Positions 1 to 11,436 of a DNA stretch of 64,000 nt are shown here, piece after piece. The position numbers were made by a program, and so were the translations under genes. Source of the DNA: Trichoplusia ni. Taxonomy: Eukaryota; Arthropoda; Insecta; Lepidoptera; Noctuidae. The stretch covers positions 7,192,001 to 7,256,000 of the forward strand of contig NC_039481.1 in the NCBI RefSeq assembly GCF_003590095.1, given 5' to 3'. Position 1 is the stretch's first letter. Each line of letters starts with the position of its first letter. The notes beneath the pieces are model-generated. The model was given only the letters and a program-made list of their open reading frames with translations. It did not search any database and had not been told where the DNA came from.

Positions 1-1602
1 AAAAAGGCAATGTAAATGAAACACTAAAAATTGCTCCCGATCAGCTGATTCGTAAAGGTACTCGTCGGTCATCGCTCTCTCGCAAATCTAACCGAAAGTG
101 ACGTCGAATACATGAGCGTCAACCGTAAGGGATAGCGCAACTAATGCGCGCGCACTCGCACTCATTATCTGTAATCCTGCCTACTATTTCTTCAAAAAAG
201 CCGCGCGCTTTGTAGGCACCGCTAGCTGCCTTTGTTGACACCGCCAGCGCGCCGACAAACACCTACAGGCCCTACAGCGGTATCGGCGATGACGTACCTG
301 TGACACTGGATAAAATTGTACATCGATTAATTTGTTACACGGGTTCCATGTTATAAAAAAAGAAACACCTTCTCAGCTTTTATGAACTTATCACGAATTT
401 CATTAAAACCTTTTATTATTAACAGTTTGTTTTTGTTTTGAATTCTGTATTTCTAAAACATGTTGTTATAAACAATAATTTATTTTTTCTAAAATTAAAC
501 TGTTTTGTTACGAATATCTATTATCTACTCATGAAATCCTTGTATAAAAATCTTTATATATTTTTTTCCTACGAACCATTGAATAATTATTCCAGTCACA
601 TAAAACAATTATTTTCATACACAAAAGTACCTTCTACGATTAATCAATTTGAAAAGTGTAAGCCAAGGACTTTATTTTTAAGAATGCTTTTACGATATTC
701 ACATCGAGCTCATGCAATTATCGATAAAGTATCATAGGTACCTAAGTTTAACACTAGTCAAAGGTAAAACCGAAAGTTCGGCTTTTTTCAAAATAGTACC
801 TCTTTTTAACCGACTTCAAAAAGTAGGAGGGTCTCAATTCGACCCGTATGTTTTTACACAGTTCGTTCCTTACGCTAATCGAAGGTGCATGTGCAATCGA
901 GTAATTCGCGGACTAATTATCGTGTAGGCAGACAATTTTATTGTGTTAAGTGATATACTCGTAAGTGAGTGTGTTGTGTGTGTATTTTTTTAATTACGAT
1001 CCTAGTAGCTCGATAGGTCATTTTACCGCCCGGGAGAATGGCAAAATGCTAATGTGTTCTGGCGAAGCACTTGGCAATGCGAGTCTCGCGTTGAACATTT
1101 ACTGGACGCGGTACTTTTTGCCCCGGGTTCAGCAGCAGATTTTGCGCCGCGCCCAAATTTGTGTGCAAGTAGATGGCGGACATTTCGAACCTTATCTGGT
1201 TAGAAGTGAGCGAGATTAAGGTAAGAGTAGGTTTGATTTAATAATACACAAGACATAGATTGAAGTCAGAATATTGTAAACTGTTTGGTACATTTTTTTT
1301 TGTGATTGTTTTTCGTTAGGTCACAACATTTTTTATAAAATGCGCGCGCGTTTCGATCGTGTCGCCGAGTGTCGCCCTCCTATCACATTACAGTTCGTGT
1401 AAGTACGTACGCAGAGCGTAAGGATCGCACGGTAACCAATTCATTGCGCGCTCAAAAATGACTAAATTTATAAATATTAATATTATTAATCTCCGACGCT
1501 AGCGACTTCTTTAATATTAATTGACTCGTTATTTTAAAGTCATTATGCGACTTTGTGTGTACGGTGTTCCTTCCACCCTGTATAAAAATGTCTTATTTAT
1601 AG
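1..1602. other. Intergenic; left edge of duplicated segment (copy 1)
   Basis: Bases 1-131 have no counterpart upstream of the second copy. From about 132 the sequence matches the stretch starting at 9958 almost base for base, marking the left breakpoint of a segmental duplication. At 800-860 there is a dispersed motif (AACCGACTTCAAAAAG followed by a GGAGG-like run and TCAATTCGACC) that recurs at 10632-10690 and in degraded form near 61793. About 420 bp at 1072-1491 is missing from copy 2. Apart from the transposon-like reading frame listed separately I see no gene. If the orphan exon 3 at 1603 belonged to a complete gene, its other exons would lie outside the window. Confidence 0.6.
1001..1219 (+). 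mobile_element. Relic of a transposon-type helix-turn-helix ORF (DUF4817-like)
   Basis: The frame reads TARENGKMLMCSGEALGNAS, then LALNIYWTRYFLP and, near the end, DGGHFEPYLV. This resembles the N-terminal helix-turn-helix region found in many arthropod transposon-associated proteins (pattern GNA..A...Y..RF..R followed by GHFEP). The reading frame stops at 1217-1219, and a GTAAG follows directly. Copy 2 of the segmental duplication keeps only the first part (to about 10893) before a deletion, so the insertion predates the duplication. No intact transposase is present. The assignment rests on pattern recognition alone and is moderate to low. Confidence 0.35.
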
Positions 1603-1831
1603 TAATCCAGTGCCAGAAGGGTCGTCGCTACCCGCGTGGCCGGCGGCAGGCGCGGACAGGGCGCCGTACATGTCTCTGGGACAGAAGGTGGAGTTGCGTC
1701 ACGCGCCGCTGCTGGAGACACGCACACGCTTCTGGGAGGACATCTACCAGAAGTACTACCTGGAGCCCATAACTCCACCTGCAACAAGCGAACAAAAGCG
1801 TCAAGAATTATACGAGAATACATACATTTAG
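1603..1831 (+). pseudogene. Orphan esterase exon 3 (copy 1) with lost stop codon
   Basis: An AG acceptor at 1601-1602 precedes an open exon reading NPVPEGSSLPAWPAAGADRA and then the conserved MSLGQKVEL and LLETRTRFWEDIYQKYYLEP blocks, i.e. the third exon of the esterases in this window. No exon 1 or exon 2 lies upstream. The usual end (QEL then a stop) reads through: the TAG after QEL is TAC here, adding YENTYI before a stop at 1829-1831. Its duplicate at 11030-11237 has a small deletion over the same end. It is probably the tail of a dead gene whose body lies outside this copy. It could only be expressed if an upstream gene spliced into it. Confidence 0.75.
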
Positions 1832-3655
1832 CACCAAAATCTCCTGTTAATATCGTTTTTAACTCCTATTTTCCTTTTTTATTGATATAAAATTCTTACA
1901 GAAACCATGTCTGACTGTAATTTCCTCTGTACGTAATTAGTGGTTTGACTGTGGATATTTCTAGTATCTAGTCTTTATATATTTTGTAGTTATTTAGTTA
2001 AGTACATTGTAAATATGTTTTAACTATAGTTAGTAGAATATAAAAATTGTAGCTAATATATAAACTTACAACAAGTTTCATAGAGGACTATCTTGTAGGT
2101 CTAGACTTAGTGGTCTAATAAAATTTATTACGAAGACAAGCATTTCAAACGAGCCTTCAAGTGTTTCGTTAATGCATAGGAAAACTTTCACAATAAATAA
2201 TCAGCAAAATCCCTTTTTCCCTAAGGTATGCGATAATTGGTTTCATTATTTTAGTAATAATTAAATTTAAAAGCTATTTATCCACGTTTTAAAATATGAC
2301 TCCGTTAAAATTTTATCAAAATCAGTCTAGTCGTTTTTATAGTTGTAAATTAAATTGTCATATTCTGTAAAGCTACCCTGAAAATTTCAGCCTGCTAACT
2401 TATCGGGAAGTGCCTCAAAATTGAGTTCCAACCGGAACAACAAACAACATACAAACAAGAAAGTGAGCGTATAAAAAGTTAGGTTATAAAAACGTGGGGA
2501 AAATCATCGGAGCTGAACAGAGACCAAAATTGCAAACGCAAATATTTTTCGTTTTCCTGTAGCATGTAGGAATCACAAAAAAGCCTACATCAGATTTAAG
2601 GGAGCACACCAACACGCTTGGTATCACACCTCAATCTTCGTTAACAGTCTCCTAGCAAGCTATTAAACAGGAGAGGCTATTGAATCAGCGAGCTATCACG
2701 CTTGGATCCATCCAAGCATTGAATGATTGTGATAGGCGTCCGATGGCCTTTATATAGTTACCGCGTGACGTAATTGTTGTTCTAGAACGCGACCTGCTTT
2801 CTGCCGCCTGCCGCTTTTTTTTATCATTTATTCATGTATAACTTTACACTGCATTTACAAGTTTACTCGCCAAGCTATGTCGCTTGTTGGTCGCTTATGT
2901 GTGTGTGTTACCACAATATGTGATGTTATGGTTTTATCATCTAGATATTTATAAATATCAAAATTATGCTCTTTTGCCGCAACTAATAATTACTTAATTG
3001 CATACCAGTGTAGGGCGCTGCAATAAAGATAAAGTTTCTGGACCTTGATCAAGAATAATGGTCTTTAATTAAGGTTATGTATTTCAAACCGTATAGTTTC
3101 TAGATCTAGATCTACTTACGGCCAGAAAGCTTTATATTCTATGCACACTCTACAATTAAAAATAAAAGAAGAAGAAGACCTCTCCGTTAAAACAACATAT
3201 GCCAAAAGTCCATATTCTCAAATTCAGCAGAACTACATGATAAAAATAAATAAAATAATAATCTTTATGATTCTATCCTCTTTCCAACAGAGATTGGAAA
3301 AAGGCAGTCATTCAGTGGCAAAGAACATGTCCAGCTATTTTTTATTTAAACGGCTGTTTTTTTTGTTATTCTTTAGCTTTTAATTGACACCCAAGAGTTA
3401 AATTTTCCAAATATGAAACATGCTTGGGAAAATGATGAGGATAATCATACAATACGGCGATCCAACGTTTGTGCACCATTCAGATTTATCAGCTATTTCA
3501 GAATTGATGAACAAGTTCATACGTGTTAGCATGTGCTTCGGATGGCATAGATATTTTGTAGCAAGTCATAAGATTCATAATCGCTACAGACAGCAAAATG
3601 ATAAAAAATCGGCATTGATAATTTTAATACACAATGTTATCTCTAAACTTCGCTC
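1832..3655. other. Intergenic, duplicated, with repeat-like block
   Basis: The segment lies between the orphan exon 3 and the promoter of esterase A. The part at about 2005-2732 is absent from copy 2 (an indel joining TACATTGTA to GGCGTCC). It contains typical transposon-type text, such as TATCAAAATCAGTCTAGTCG near 2317, also seen in altered form at 8309. The stretches 2733-3260 and 3320-3655 are shared with copy 2. The open frames here (for example 3141-3383 and 3420-3764) have no recognisable domains and are shared only because the DNA is duplicated. I see no gene. Confidence 0.5.
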
Positions 3656-3705
3656 TATAAAAAGAAATTATCTACACTTAATTGTTTTATTTCAAAACAG
3701 TCGTT
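3656..3705 (+). promoter_or_regulatory. Predicted core promoter and short leader, esterase A
   Basis: A TATAAAAAG box at 3656-3664 is followed 33 nt later by TTATTTC (putative start A at 3689), leaving a leader of about 17 nt before the ATG at 3706. The same TATA and initiator arrangement precedes the duplicate gene (TATA at 13300). Confidence 0.5.
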
Positions 3706-5960
3706 ATGAAGTTGTGGACGTGTGTGTTGCTGCTGTGCGCGGCGGCTGTGAGTGTCACATGTGAGCAGCCGCTGAGTGACGAGGACTGGCTGGAGCTGGA
3801 CACCCCGCAGGGACCGGTGCGCGGCCGCAAGGATCCCAAAACGGACCTATACGTCTTCTATAACATCCCATACGCAACAGCTCCAGTAAAAGAAAATAAA
3901 TTCAAGGTATTTATGTAATAATAATACTCGCCTAAGAAATACTATGAATGTATTACTGCTGGCCTCAATCCTCTCATATAGGAGGAAAGTTTTGATAAAT
4001 TGAACGCTAGCATTTTGCAATTTTTGATTTCAAATTCATAGTTGCATTGATGATAGAAACTGCACTTCGTGCCTTCAAATCCATACGAACTCTAAAGCAT
4101 GTTTAAGCCAACAAAAAAATGGAAAACATTTATTTCGGCGTACTGGTTTAGTTTTACCTGGGCATATTCCTTATAATATTCTTTTTTTGCAGGCACCCCT
4201 TCCTGCACCAGTATGGACAAAACCATTCGATGCAATCAACAAGCATGTCATCTGTCCACAGGTGACAATTCCAATTGTGTTATTACCGGATAATCTGGTG
4301 ACGCAAGAAAATTGCCTTATCGCTAACGTATACGTGCCTGACACACGAAAGAAAAATCTTACGGTGATTGTTTACGTCCATGGAGGAGCATATGTAATGG
4401 GCTATGGAGAGCTAATGAAATTATCAAACCTTATTAACAGCAGAAAAGATATCATATTGGTTACTTTTAACTATCGTCTTGGCATCCACGGTTTCTTGTG
4501 TCTTGGCACTGAAGATGCTCCTGGAAATGCCGGGATGAAAGATCAGGTTGCTTTACTTCGCTGGGTGCGAGACAATATCGCAAGTTACGGCGGAAACCCG
4601 AACGATGTTGCTCTTGTAGGCGCCAGTGCAGGTTCCTCGTCTGTGGATCTCTTGATGCTGTCAAAATCAGCGCAGGGGTTGTTCCACAGAGTAGTCCCCG
4701 AGAGCGGAGGTAATCTTGCGGCGTTTTCAATTCAGAGAGACCCAGTAAAGGTTGCCAAGTCTCACGCTCAAAAGTTAAACTTTACAAACGTTGATGACAT
4801 TTATGCTTTAGAAGATTTCTACAAGACAGCATCATGGGAACTATTAACCTCGGACTCATTTTTTGACCGACTCGACTCAACCTTTGTCTTCTCACCTTGC
4901 TTGGAACGTGAGACAGGGGAGGAAGCATTCCTCACTGAATCTCCTTTAAGTATTTTACAGAAGGGGTCGTATAAGAAGTTACCCGTGCTGTATGGTTTTG
5001 CCCAAATGGAAGGGCTACTACGCGTACACGTTGACTACGAAGATTGGAAACATAAGATGAATAAAAAGTTTTCCGATTTCCTACCTGCTGACTTGACCTT
5101 TAAGTCTGAGGAAGAAAGGGAAGAAGTAGCAGAGAAGATTAAAAAATTCTTTTTTGGAAGCAAACCGGTTGGTGATGACAACATTTTGAGTTACGTTGAT
5201 TATTTTTCGGACATCATATTTGCTTATCCCATGCTTTGGGCTGTTAAGCTACATGTAGAGGCTGGAAACAATGAAATATATTTGTATGAATATTCTTTTG
5301 TTGACGAAAACACTCCGCTAATTCCACATACTAACATAAGGGGCGCAGATCACTGTGCACAATCGATGGCTATAATGGATGGTGTTAACATAACACATGT
5401 GGATGAAAACCTTGCAACCCCAGAATATAGGAGTATGAAGAAAACTATGAGACAAATTTGGTACAACTTCATTAAAACTGGGTGAGCATATTTAGAACTT
5501 ATCGCAAATCTTGACTTGCTGTAGCTCGTTGTACCCAATCCAATGCTATTGGGCTAAACTTACGTATGACGAGAATACGATAACTTTAATGTCGCTAAGC
5601 ATGATTATGAGAAATAGAGCTTTGTAACATAATATACTGTAATCATGTTAAAATGTGTAATAAAATTTTGATCTGAAATTTATAGGAAAGGATCAGCTGC
5701 AGGTCAATTTATTTAAATAAATGAATAAATTATTAATTTTGCTCTGTAGCAAACCCGTGCCGGAAGGGTCGTCACTGCCCGCGTGGCCGGCGGCAGGCGC
5801 GGACAGGGCGCCGTATATGTCTCTGGGACAGAAGGTAGAACTACGAAACGAGCCGTTGCTGGAGACACGCACACGATTCTGGGAGGACATCTACCAGAAG
5901 TACCACCTGGAGCCTATACATCCACCAGCACCCGAACCACGAAAGCATCAAGAACTATAG
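3706..5960 (+). CDS. Carboxylesterase A (566 aa, three exons)
   Basis: Exons are 3706-3906, 4193-5481 and 5750-5960, with introns of 286 bp (phase 0) and 268 bp (phase 2), both GT-AG. The start is the ATG opening a hydrophobic signal peptide (MKLWTCVLLLCAAAVSVTC); the longer upstream frame is 5' leader. The protein is a type-B carboxylesterase hydrolysing carboxylic esters. It has an oxyanion-hole HGGA at residues 130-133, nucleophile Ser212 in GASAG, Glu340 in QMEG and His454 in GADHCAQ, so the triad is complete. The type-B signature reads QENCL instead of the usual EDCL. The C-terminus KHQEL matches the HQEL-type ER-retention consensus, so an ER-lumen enzyme is likely. A polyA signal AATAAA lies at 6083-6088. 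It is the near-identical duplicate of esterase B. The substrate is unknown; xenobiotic or dietary esters are plausible by family. Confidence 0.95.
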
Positions 5961-8403
5961 AGTTAATCTTTTAGTCATATAGAGGCTTGTAAAAAATATG
6001 TATGACACCATTTAAATATGTTGTGAATATGAAATTGAGAAGAATAAGAAACTAACTTATATTTAACTTTGTGTTGTATATAAATAAACAACACAGGCAA
6101 ATACGACTACCGAAAATACCCTCGTTAAGATTTTGTTGGTATTATGGTTTGAATAAAGTATTTGTTCCAATTTCTGTTTATTTTGTTGCAATTATTAAGA
6201 ATTACTTTGAAGCAGCGTAGCCAAGTAACGTCAGAAAAACGAGTAGCTTTCGTGAGAGATTAGAATTAGACAAGCCATTCAATGCTACAACTAACCTTAT
6301 TACACACGTCATGGCTCCACATTTCTCCCAAAAAATCTTGCTGTGCATTGTACAAAACAATTACAAAGTGTACGAAATTCGCTATCAATTCAGCCTATCG
6401 CTATGCTGGACATGGACCTCTCTCAAGTTGGAGTTGCACCAAAACACCCGTGCTCCGTCTTCTGCAACCAGCCGGAGCCAGCTACTTTTAAATTCTCCAT
6501 GCTGAAGTATATACTAATAGTTACTTCTCTATTTAATATGGCCTCTATTTTTCATGTACATTTTTTAAATCCATGGGCTTCGTGCTACGATCACGATTTA
6601 ATAACGTCTTCCTTTATGATTATGCGGTGTTCTGTAACCAAGATCTCATCCTGCATTCTATCAAATTTTGACGTTTTAGAGTAGTAATCTTATTTTTAAT
6701 ATTCACATGGAGGCGTCCAAGCTTCGAATTTGGTTTGTTTTTGCACTGCCTTCGTACAGAAAGTTTTTACATTCCAATGTTATTTTTTTATTTCGTCATT
6801 ATTTTTAAAATCTGTAATTTTTCTTTACTGGCTTTAAAAGCAGCGACGATATTTTTTTCATATTCCCCGTTGTAATTATTATGAAACAAATGCTCTAGTC
6901 ATGCGTCAAACTTAAAGATGAATCAATTAATTGAAATCGGATTAGATCGAAAGGATAATGATAGTATCAATCATTCGGGAAGCAAACAAGTAATTTTGTG
7001 GATCCATCGTGACTTGTAATTGCATGAAGATACTAGGTATGATAAAATAAAAGTAGGTAATAAGTGTGTTAAATATTCTACTGATAAAGTAGTCAATGAT
7101 AATGAGAGGTAAGATAGAATGTTTATAGACTTTTGAAACATACACAACTGATTAATAATATATCATTATCGCGTTGAATTCGGCAGCCAGAGCGTGGCGG
7201 ACATGTGTACTGTCCTATGTGACATCTTCCTCTCGTATGGTTACAATTTATTTTAAGTTTTATAATCGACTTATTCATCGAATCATCGATTTGCTACACA
7301 TGGGACTGTAAAGCACAAAGTCTTATATTTTAAACTTTAGATGTTTGAATTTCTTTAAGTAGGCTTAGTCTCGTATTTTTAAACAATTTACAAAACCTTA
7401 AAGTTGGGATTCTTGGGGTGTTTCAAAAAGAAAATTAAGGAGAAAGTATAAATAAAAACAAAAATGACCTCGAGAAACGTTTGTTCCTGGCCTGGGTTCA
7501 AGGAATCTTACCACACATGAACCTTCCGTGAGAACTAATATAGCCCTCCCGAATGGCAACAGAGCTTAATCATTTGTGTTGGACCAATCCCAATATTTGT
7601 TTTCAGCCTTTATCATGCCCCGAAAACCGATTAAGGTAATAAGACAAAGATAGTGCTAAAGTAGTTTGACCTGGCGATTCAAAGAATTATAGTCAATCAT
7701 CATGATCCACGGAAACACTCGTACTTGGTTGATTACATAATTTAATAGCATTGTTATCAGCATATGTCGTATTATTAGAATAAGTATCCGGATAAGATAG
7801 CACTGTTGTGTCTGTAAGTGATTTAGCGCTATACACTGCGGCTGCGACAAAATAATTCAGAATGTCACCTCCGCACTCGTCCAAATGCACAAGGTCACTA
7901 GCGAGAATACAAGCCTTAATTGCGGTCCCAGTTTACGGAAGCCTCTTCGTGAGAGTACTAAGATTAAGAAACACCCTAATTTCAATAGAGAAGATGGCTG
8001 GAAGATATCACCTACTTGGGACCCAATAATAAATAAACTCAAGGCCAAACCCAAGAGCAGCGCTGCAAGACATCAAGACACAGTGTCGGACAACAACTAA
8101 TTAATTAAAATATGAAGGTAGAAAGAGCAAAATCTTCTGTCAAAGCAAACACCATCTCAGTCTGTCCGTGACCATGATACCTGCAAAGGTGTCGAAACGT
8201 CGGGAACTAAAATCTAAAGTTAAACCGCGGTAAAATCCGTAAAAGTAGTTTCATTTCAATGGATTAAAAAAAATTAAATGTCCATGTTTTTAAATGTCAC
8301 TCCATTCAAATTGTATCAAAATCGGTGTAGCATTTTTAAAGTTATAAATTGTATTGATATAGATACAGCAAGCACTGTCCCAAAAGTAGCTCAACAACAT
8401 AAG
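5961..8403. other. Intergenic, right part of duplication copy 1 and repeat fragments
   Basis: 6000-7869 is duplicated at 15650-18897, without the LINE found in copy 2. The shared similarity stops at TGTCACC (7863-7869), the right breakpoint. Sequence 7870-8110 is open but unrecognised. The part at 8169-8262 (CAAAGGTGTCGAAACGTCGG and AAATCCGTAAAAGTAGTTTC) is a dispersed repeat that recurs at 52370-52451. No gene is supported. Confidence 0.5.
8169..8262 (+). repeat. Dispersed repeat fragment (shared with 52367-52451)
   Basis: CAAAGGTGTCGAAACGTCGG and AAATCCGTAAAAGTAGTTTC occur here and, almost unchanged, at 52370-52451. The element type is not identified; a non-LTR retrotransposon 3' end is the likeliest source. 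Confidence 0.6.
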
Positions 8404-9298
8404 CGTTTCCTCTGCAAATTTTACAGAAGGGTAGTTATAAGAAGAGGAGCTCGTGGCTACGCTATAACCGCATAAGTGATTTGATCACAGGTTAAGCTAT
8501 GCTTGACTCGGTTGGTCCGTGGATAACGAGTTCCTCCGTGTTTCGGAAGGCACGTTAAATTGTGGGTCCCGGCTGTCATTCCTACATCTTTGACAGTCGT
8601 TACAAATAGTCAGAAGCTGAAAAAAGTCTGACAGCCAGTCTAGGGGTATCGTATTGCCCAGGTAACTGGGTTGTGGAGGTCACATAGGCAGTCGCTCCTT
8701 GTAAAACACTGGAACTTAGTTAGTTAGAACTTAGTTGAACCCCAACCTAGTTGGGAAAAGGCTAGGCCGATGATGGTAGTTATAAGAAGTTGCCCATGCT
8801 GTCCGGTTTTTCTAATATGGAAGGGATAAGCAGGTTACCTAACTACGAACAATGGAAACATATCATGAATGAAAAGTTTTCGGAATTCCTACCAGCAGAT
8901 CTAATCTTTAAAAATGACGTCGAAAGAGAAGAAGTCGCAAAGAAAATTAAGAAATTCTTTTTTGGTGATAAATCAGTTGGCGACGACACCGTGTTGAGTT
9001 ATGTTGATTATTTCTCGGATGTCTTTTTTACGCACTCCATGCTTTGGGCGTTAAAGTTGCATGTACAATCACAATAAACAATCAAACATACATATTTGTA
9101 CGAATATTCGTTTGTTGATGACAACACTCGGGTAGTACCTCATTCTAACGTTCGGGGTGCCGACCACTGTGCTCAATCGTTTGCTTTGATGGATGGCTTT
9201 AATGTGACACATAATGATGAGAACCTAGCCAATCCAGAGTTACAGAACATGAAGAAGACTTTGCGGCCAATTTGGCATAACTTCATCAAAACTGGGTA
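8404..9298 (+). pseudogene. Esterase exon 2 relic, split by a retroelement and frameshifted
   Basis: Before the insertion a trace of the FLTES...LQKGSYKK block survives (8404-8444). After it the frame continues as KKLPMLSGFSNMEG (catalytic Glu region) through YVDYFSDVFF to LHVQSQ and a stop at about 9075. A shift then resumes at TYLYEYSFVDDNTRVVPHSN, keeps GADHCAQ (the catalytic His) and ends NFIKTG with an intact GG|GTAAG donor at 9297. The N-terminal half with the nucleophile Ser is missing. The matching exon 3 is plausibly the orphan at 11030. It resembles esterases A and E most (FFFG, YVDYFSD) but has diverged. It is clearly dead. Confidence 0.85.
8430..8789 (+). mobile_element. Short retroelement (SINE/RTE-type) with 15-bp target duplication
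   Basis: The insert at 8445-8774 (330 bp) is flanked by perfect 15-bp direct repeats GGTAGTTATAAGAAG at 8430-8444 and 8775-8789, which are themselves esterase codons (GSYKK). The body contains GAGCTCGTGGCTACGCTATA, TTCCTCCGTGTTTCGGAAGG and GGCTAGGCCGATGATG. The short GATGATG tail is typical of RTE-mobilised elements in Lepidoptera. The target duplication proves a retrotransposition-like insertion into the esterase exon. Confidence 0.85.
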
Positions 9299-11029
9299 AG
9301 CATTTATATAAATGGAAGCATCATAGGAAGGTGGTTCAATTAAAATTGGCGGGTCGAGTTAGGTTTTAGAATAACAAAACCTAAGACACAAAGGGCTAAA
9401 TGGATAATTTATATGCCCTGCGGTGGGGCAGAAATCTTTCCCCAAAGTTGGTAGTTTGCGGTCAAATCTCGAGACAATTATAAGAAACGTTAGTTATGTT
9501 TTAAGAAATTTCAAAGTGACTGAAGTTCTTGCCAATCTGGTGAACATTTTATCGTCAAATAAACAATTTTTAGGGAATTAATAGTTTAGAAAAAACATTA
9601 AAAACTAACAATAAAATGTTACCGATAATGGGGATGATGACTGGGTATAAAAAGAAAAAATCTCATTAGTTCCTCTGTTAGATAATAGAAAAAATACTTG
9701 TCTCATAACACGTATTTTTTCCTTTTTCAGAAAAACTAGAATTGACAAAGATTAACTGCTTTAAAGTTTAGGAGAGGGGGCTTGTGACGTAACGATATGG
9801 TAAAATTTATACTCAATCGTGACGTCACGCGTAAGTTTCATTCGCTGTAATTTGGTCAATTTATGTTTGCGGGACAAATTAAAAAATACGTGTCAATGAT
9901 TATACAAAAACGACAAGACGGACACTGCAAAAAAAAAATGTCATCATCCCTATCCTTATAGCGCAACTAATGCGCGTGCACTCGCGCTCATTATCTGTAA
10001 TCCTGCCTACTATTTCTTCAAAAAAAGCCGCGCGCTTTGTAGGCACCGCTAGCTGCCTTTGTTGACACCGCCAGCGCGCCGACAAACACCTACAGGCCCT
10101 ACAGCGGTATCGGCGATGACGTACCTGTGACACTGGATAAAATTGTACATCGATTAATTTGTTACACGGGTTCCATGTTATAAAAAAAGAAACACCTTCT
10201 CAGCGTTTATGAACTTATCACGAATTTCATTAAAACCTTTTATTATTAACAGTTTGTTTTTGTTTTGAATTCTGTATTTCTAAAACATGTTGTTATAAAC
10301 AATAATTTATTTTTTCTAAAATTAAACTGTTTTGTTACGAATATCCATTATCTACTCATGAAATCCTTGTATAAAAATCTTTATATATTTTTTTCCTACG
10401 AACCATTGAATAATTATTCCAGTCACATAAAACAATTATTTTCATACACAAAAGTACCTTCTACGATTAATCAATTTGAAAAGTGTAAGCCAAGGACTTT
10501 ATTTTTAAGAATGCTTTTACGATATTCACATCGACCTCATGCAATTATCGATAAAGTATCATAGGTACCTAAGTTTAACACTAGTCAAAGGTAAAACCGA
10601 AAGTTCGGCTTTTTTCAAAATAGTACCTCTTTTTAACCGACTTCAAAAAGGAGGAGGTTCCTTCTCAATTCGACCCGTATGTTTTTACTCAGTTCGTTCC
10701 TTACGCTAATCGAATGTGCATGTGCAATCGGGTATTTCGCGGACTAATTATCGTGTAGGCAGACAATTTTATTGTGTTAAGTGATATAAGTGAGTGTGTT
10801 GTGTGTGTATTTTTTTAATTACGATCCTAGTAGCTCGATACGTCATTTTACCGCCCGGGAGAATGGCAACATGCTAATGTGTTCTGGCGAAGCACGTGTG
10901 AAGCACGTAATATTAATCTCCGACGGTAGCGACTTCTTTAATATTAATTAACACGTTATTTTAAAGTCATTATGCGACTTTGTGTGTACGGTGTTCCTTC
11001 CACCCTGTATAAAAATGTCTTATTTATAG
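9299..11029. other. Intergenic or former intron; left edge of duplication copy 2
   Basis: 9299-9957 is unique in the window. From 9958 (ATAGCGCAACTAATGCGCG) to 11029 the sequence is the second copy of 132-1602, shorter by the roughly 420-bp block absent here. If the exon 2 relic and the exon 3 orphan were one gene, this 1.7 kb would be its second intron. No coding potential is seen. Confidence 0.5.
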
Positions 11030-11237
11030 TAATCCAGTGCCAGAAAGGTCGTTGCTACCCGCGTGGCCGGCGGCAGGCGCGGACAGGGCGCCGTACATGT
11101 CTCTGGGACAGAAGGTGGAGTTGCGTCACGCGCCGCTGCTGGAGACACGCACACGCTTCTGGGAGGACATCTACCAGAAGTACTACCTGGAGCCCATAAC
11201 TCCACCTGCAACAAGCGAACAAAAGCAATACATTTAG
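11030..11237 (+). pseudogene. Orphan esterase exon 3 (copy 2)
   Basis: Duplicate of the exon at 1603-1831, with an intact AG acceptor at 11028-11029. It keeps MSLGQKVELRHAPLLETRTR and FWEDIYQKYYLEP, but the end is shortened (SEQKQYI then stop) by a small deletion that removes the QEL region. It is possibly the last exon of the broken gene whose exon 2 relic ends at 9296. There is no exon 1 anywhere upstream. Confidence 0.75.
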
Positions 11238-11436
11238 CACCAAAATCTCCTGTTAATATCGTTTTTAACTCCTATTTTCCTTTTTTTATTTATATAAAAT
11301 TCTTACAGAAACCATGTCTGACTGTAATTTCCTCTGTACGTAATTAGTGGTTTGACTGTGGATATTTCTAGTATCTAGTCTTTATATATTTTCTAGTTAT
11401 TTAGTTAAGTACATTGTAGGCGTCCGATGGCCTTTA

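Noticed and set aside
3420..3764. 114-codon frame upstream of and overlapping esterase A exon 1 (also 13076-13408)
   Set aside because: It runs through the TATA box and the signal-peptide region in another frame; it is shared by the duplicates only through DNA identity.
4467..4730. Antisense open frames of 87 codons inside exon 2 of esterases A and B (also 14119-14382)
   Set aside because: They are mirror frames of the catalytic exon, identical in both copies only because the sense gene is.
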